From Elusimicrobiota bacterium (GTDB lineage Bacteria > Elusimicrobiota > Elusimicrobia > UBA1565 > UBA9628), in the NCBI GenBank assembly GCA_023249695.1, contig JAHFCD010000226.1, forward strand, positions 1-5,098: a stretch of DNA of 5,098 nucleotides, in the 5' to 3' direction. Shown piece by piece: positions 3,971 through 5,098 of this stretch (position 1 is the stretch's first letter; the number at the start of each line of letters is the position of its first letter). The translations under genes were made by a program, and so were the position numbers. The notes below the pieces were generated by a model. The model saw only the letters and a list, made by a program, of their open reading frames with translations, did no database searches and was not told the DNA's origin.

Positions 3971-5098
3971 CGCGTCAGGAGCGCGGCCAGACGGGCGCGC
4001 GTCGCGGGCTCGTGCGACCGTCCCCAGGCGGCGTAGGCGCTCCCGAGCTGGTACTCGAGAAAGCGGCGCGCGTCGGCGAACGTCCCGCCCGCCGCCTCGA
4101 GCGAGCGCGCCCGAGCCGAAACGTCCAGCCACTCGTCGAGGAACCGGTCGAGCTCCCGAGAGCCCGGGGCGGAGGCGGAAAACGGCACCAGCAGTCCCGG
4201 GGCGACCCGGTCGCGGCCGGTGAGGCGCTTGGACAGCGCCGCCGTCCCGAAGTAGGAGTCCTTCGGCATGCCGCGATGCGCCGCCCGCGCGGCGAGCGCC
4301 GCGTCGGCGGCGGCCTCGTCGAGCGTCGTAGGCCGGGCCGTCGCGCGCGAGGCGCGGCCGTTCGCCAGCGCCTCGGCGTACACCGACAGCAGCTCGAGCC
4401 AGCGCTGCGCCTTCGCGTAGTCGCGGCGGGGAATCTCGGGGGCCTCCATGTCGCGCGCCGCGGCCCGGCGCGCCTTGAAGGGCAGGCTGGCGCCGCGCAG
4501 CTCGAGCGACACGACGAGCTTGCCTTCCTCGGTGCCCCAGTAGCGCAGGCCGACGAAAGCGTGCTTCTCGCTGTCGGCATCCTCCGCCGAGGGCAGGTGC
4601 GGCTCTTTCTCCGCGGCGGCGAGCAGCTCGGCCACGCGGCGCGAGCGTCCCGCGTGCCAGGGCTGCAGCGAGGCGTGCACCACGTTCTGGAGGCTGTCCT
4701 GCACGGCCTCGGCATAAAGCGCGTCATTGAACGTCTGCAGCGCGGCCTGCAGGCCCGCGAGCTGCGCGCGCAGGACCTCGGGCTCGGCCTTCACGAAAAC
4801 ATGGTACTGCGTGCCGGCGTGGCCGGTGTCGGCGATCACCTTCCGCGTGCGCGCCAGCGCCTCGGAGACCGAGGACGCGGGGGTGTCCCGTCCGCTCACG
4901 ATCTCGGGCTGAAGAAAGCGCGCGCCGGGAACGCCCTCGTAGCCCGGCGGCGGCGCTTCCATATCGGGATGCGCGGCGAGGAACGCGGGCGCCGACGGCG
5001 AACGCTCCATCAGTAGAAAGGTCTTCCCGCGCCATGCGGCGCCGGCGCCGCGCTCGGCGATCACGGCTTTCTCGAGCTTGTCGAGGTAGAGGAGCTTC
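3967..5098 (-). CDS. Uncharacterised protein, possibly distant GS/COOH-NH2 ligase (amidoligase)-like; 5' end outside window
   Basis: The minus-strand frame ends with TAG at 3969-3967 and stays open to the right edge. A GTG exists at 5064, but the 11 upstream codons (KLLYLDKLEKA) are protein-like and no stop intervenes, so the true start probably lies beyond 5098. At least 376 residues are visible. Counting from the GTG codon, notable parts are PEIVSG at 53-58, TGHAGTQYHVFVK at 80-92, ALQTFNDALYAE at 108-119, a Q/H/W-rich stretch SLQPWHAGRS at 132-141, and FVGLRYW...VVSLELRG at 170-191. The order E-[IV]-V-S, then a small-residue loop with H-x-F/H-V, then [IV]-x-x-E-[LF]-R loosely resembles the glutamine-synthetase-like fold of putative amidoligases (family knowledge). 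The usual G-x-H-x-H is reduced here to one histidine, so this is only a hypothesis. The second half (about 200-365) is Ala/Arg-rich and helical with no recognised domain. No signal peptide can be judged. The strand choice is supported by sensible acidic, aromatic and hydrophobic composition; the opposite-strand frame is mostly Arg/Gly/Ala. Confidence 0.75.
   Translation of the reverse strand, partial: KLLYLDKLEKAVIAERGAGAAWRGKTFLLMERSPSAPAFLAAHPDMEAPPPGYEGVPGARFLQPEIVSGRDTPASSVSEALARTRKVIADTGHAGTQYHVFVKAEPEVLRAQLAGLQAALQTFNDALYAEAVQDSLQNVVHASLQPWHAGRSRRVAELLAAAEKEPHLPSAEDADSEKHAFVGLRYWGTEEGKLVVSLELRGASLPFKARRAAARDMEAPEIPRRDYAKAQRWLELLSVYAEALANGRASRATARPTTLDEAAADAALAARAAHRGMPKDSYFGTAALSKRLTGRDRVAPGLLVPFSASAPGSRELDRFLDEWLDVSARARSLEAAGGTFADARRFLEYQLGSAYAAWGRSHEPATRARLAALLTR

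Noticed and set aside
3218..4132. 304-codon minus-strand open frame opposite the symporter end and the membrane protein
   Set aside because: Extremely Arg/Ser/Ala-rich, no membrane or catalytic motif, and it spans three better genes.
3610..5016. 468-codon plus-strand open frame opposite the right-hand gene
   Set aside because: Although the longest plus-strand frame there, it is almost all Arg/Gly/Ala/Val with repeated RRG-type stretches, typical of GC-rich antisense reading; the minus-strand frame has normal protein composition.
5064..5064. GTG at 5064 as the true start of the right-hand gene
   Set aside because: The frame stays open and protein-like to the window edge, and no ribosome binding site is evident before the GTG; the start more likely lies outside the window.

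Overview
This is a GC-rich bacterial window, densely packed with genes; by eye about two thirds G+C, and most codons end in G or C. There is no rRNA, tRNA, CRISPR array or insertion sequence. No gene here is a reliable taxonomic marker. The set fits a free-living or environmental bacterium from a high-GC lineage, but I cannot name the phylum from sequence alone.

Layout. Bases 1-171 (minus strand) hold the first 57 codons of a membrane-bound sterol desaturase / fatty acid hydroxylase-type protein that runs off the left edge. It is divergent from a Crp/Fnr-family regulator (213-812, plus). Only 41 bp separate them, and this gap plus the regulator's first codons hold a near-perfect PrfA-box-like dyad, TTAAC-N4-GTTAA (206-219). 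The dyad is centred 41.5 bp upstream of the hydroxylase ATG, and a TATCAT -10 hexamer sits where a leaderless class II promoter would need it. Next, a compact plus-strand cluster contains rsgA (854-1924), a sodium:solute symporter (1921-3432) and a small polytopic membrane protein (3422-3970). Each start overlaps the preceding stop, so translational coupling is likely. From the right edge a minus-strand gene (3967-5098, 5' end missing) converges on the cluster. Its stop codon and the membrane protein's stop share a palindromic CTAG. This last protein is unrecognised, with scattered motifs recalling the glutamine-synthetase/COOH-NH2 ligase (amidoligase) fold.

How the genes may work together. 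The regulator probably controls the divergent hydroxylase and itself through one operator. RsgA is a housekeeping 30S-maturation GTPase that appears to lead the transcript carrying the symporter. The small membrane protein is likely made together with the symporter and could be an accessory to it, but that is inference from coupling alone. Most interesting for follow-up are the operator/promoter geometry at 171-219, the symporter-coupled membrane protein, and the possible divergent amidoligase-like gene.
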